Source: Rapana venosa
Lineage: Eukaryota > Mollusca > Gastropoda > Neogastropoda > Muricidae
DNA length: 64,000 nucleotides
Assembly (NCBI GenBank): GCA_028751875.1
Contig: CM054162.1
Span: 205,532-269,531 of the forward strand
Reading direction: 5' to 3'
Shown: positions 62,925-64,000 of the stretch, one piece after another
Numbering within the stretch: the first letter of the stretch is position 1
Layout of the letters: the number at the start of each line of letters is the position of its first letter
Program-made: the position numbers and the translations under genes
Notes under the pieces: model-generated
The model's database searches: none
Seen by the model: the letters and a program-made list of their open reading frames with translations, nothing else
Told to the model about the DNA's origin: nothing

Positions 62925-64000
62925 CAGAACAGCCTGTGAAGTAGTATGATAGGAAGCATTCAGTACAGTACAGCGCAGTACAGTACAGCCCTGTGAAATA
63001 GTATGAGAGGAAGCATTCAGTACAGTACAGTACAGCCTGTGAAGTAGTATGAGAGGAAGCATTCAGTACAGTACAGTACAGTACAGCCTGTGAAGTAGTA
63101 TGAGAGGAAGCATTCAGTACAGTACAGTGCAGTACAGCCCTGTGAAGTAGTATGAGAGTAAGCACTCAGTACACTACAGTACATCCTGTGAAGTAGTACG
63201 ATAGGAAGCATTCAGTACAGTACAGCCCTGTGAAGTAGTATGATAGTAAGCACTCAGTACACTACAGTACAGCCTGTGAAGTAGTATGATAGGAAGCACT
63301 CAGTACAATACAGCCTGTGAAGTAGTATGATAGGAAGCACCCAGTACAGTACATCCCTGTGAAGTAGTATAATTGTAAGCACACAGTACAGTACAGTACA
63401 GCCCTGTGATATAGTATTATAGGAAGCACTCAGTACAGTACAGTACAGCTCTGTGAAGTAGTATAATAGGAAGCACTCAGTACAGTACAGCCCTGTGAAG
63501 TAGTATAATAGGAAGCATTCAGTACAGTACAGTACAGCCCTGTGAAGTAATATGATAGGAAGCATTCAGTACAGTAGAGTACAGCCTGTGAAGTAGTATG
63601 ATAGGAAGCATTCAGTACAGTACACTACAGTACACTACAGAACAGCCTGTAAAGTAGTATGATAAGAAGCATTCAGTACAGTACAGTGCAGTACAGTACA
63701 GCCCTGTGAAATAGTATGAAAGGAAGCATTCAGTACAGTAAAGTACAGCCTGTGAAGTAATATGAGAGGAAGCATTCAGTACAGTACAGTACAGTACAGC
63801 CTTGTGAAGTAGTATGAGATGATGCATTCAGTACAGTACAGTACAGCCTGTGAAGTAGTATGAGAGTAGGCATTTAGTACAGTACAGTACAGTACAGTAC
63901 AGCCCTGTGGAGTAGTATGAGAGGAAGCATTCAATACAGTACAGTACAGAACAGTACAGTACAGTACAGCCCTGTGAAGTAGTATGATAGGAAGCATTCA
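62925..64000 (-). repeat. Satellite array, right part, continues beyond the window
   Basis: Same unit as 60180-61150, with GTGAAGTAGTATGAGAGGAA variants more common here. The array reaches the window edge. Confidence 0.9.

Overview
The window is eukaryotic repeat DNA. It is most likely from a lophotrochozoan, probably a marine gastropod mollusc: it holds several tRNA-derived SINE families, L2-, RTE- and I-type LINEs in many frameshifted copies, a Ty3/gypsy-type LTR element, long AC, CT and TA microsatellites and several minisatellites. There are no operons, ribosome binding sites or compact genes. The organism call is an inference from repeat content. I see no host protein-coding gene that I can support with confidence. 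Nearly every recognisable coding stretch is a fragment of a retrotransposon.

Layout: 1-2815, minus-strand RTE-like LINE with its 5' leader. 2815-2915, SINE end. 2916-4876, left arm of an inverted duplication holding a dead LINE ORF1 with a 2A-like motif, an inserted SINE and a 32-bp minisatellite. 4877-5075, 3' tail of an L2-like LINE. 5076-11265, an almost unreadable stretch in which nearly every base sits in a homopolymer run. 11266-24800, partly degraded sequence in which two LINE families (L2-like and an unassigned 'LINE-X') can still be followed, with a 500-N gap at 20718-21217. 26190-29570, a clean minus-strand LINE-X copy. 29600-30120, a CpG-richer island with promoter-like motifs. 30268-32752, right arm of the inverted duplication. 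32753-36790, a minus-strand I-like LINE with endonuclease, reverse transcriptase and RNase H. 39227-40612, a 53-bp satellite. 40849-43516, an LTR element whose remaining domains run gag knuckle, protease, integrase zinc domain, RNase H end. 44.1-46.3 kb, microsatellites. 46372-46655, a SINE with tRNA-like and 5S-like head segments. 47035-48525, a 46-bp satellite. 48.8-50.4 kb, SINEs and an L2 3' end. 50528-51535, a 13-bp minisatellite. 53020-55440, a SINE followed by a plus-strand I-like LINE that carries an SGNH-hydrolase-like ORF1. 56298-56815, a 75-bp repeat. 57339-57838, a second 500-N gap. 57839-58985, two abutting LINE C-termini. 60180-64000, a satellite array split by an L2-like LINE.

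Nothing here forms a working pathway. The coherent biology is that of mobile elements. An I-like LINE family pairs an esterase-like ORF1 with an endonuclease lacking the usual acidic residue. An LTR element is consistent with the Gmr1-like gypsy arrangement (integrase before reverse transcriptase). An already dead LINE ORF1, carrying the remains of a 2A motif, was later copied as an inverted segmental duplication. About 20 kb (5.1-24.8 kb) looks like low-quality assembly and should not be used for gene calling.
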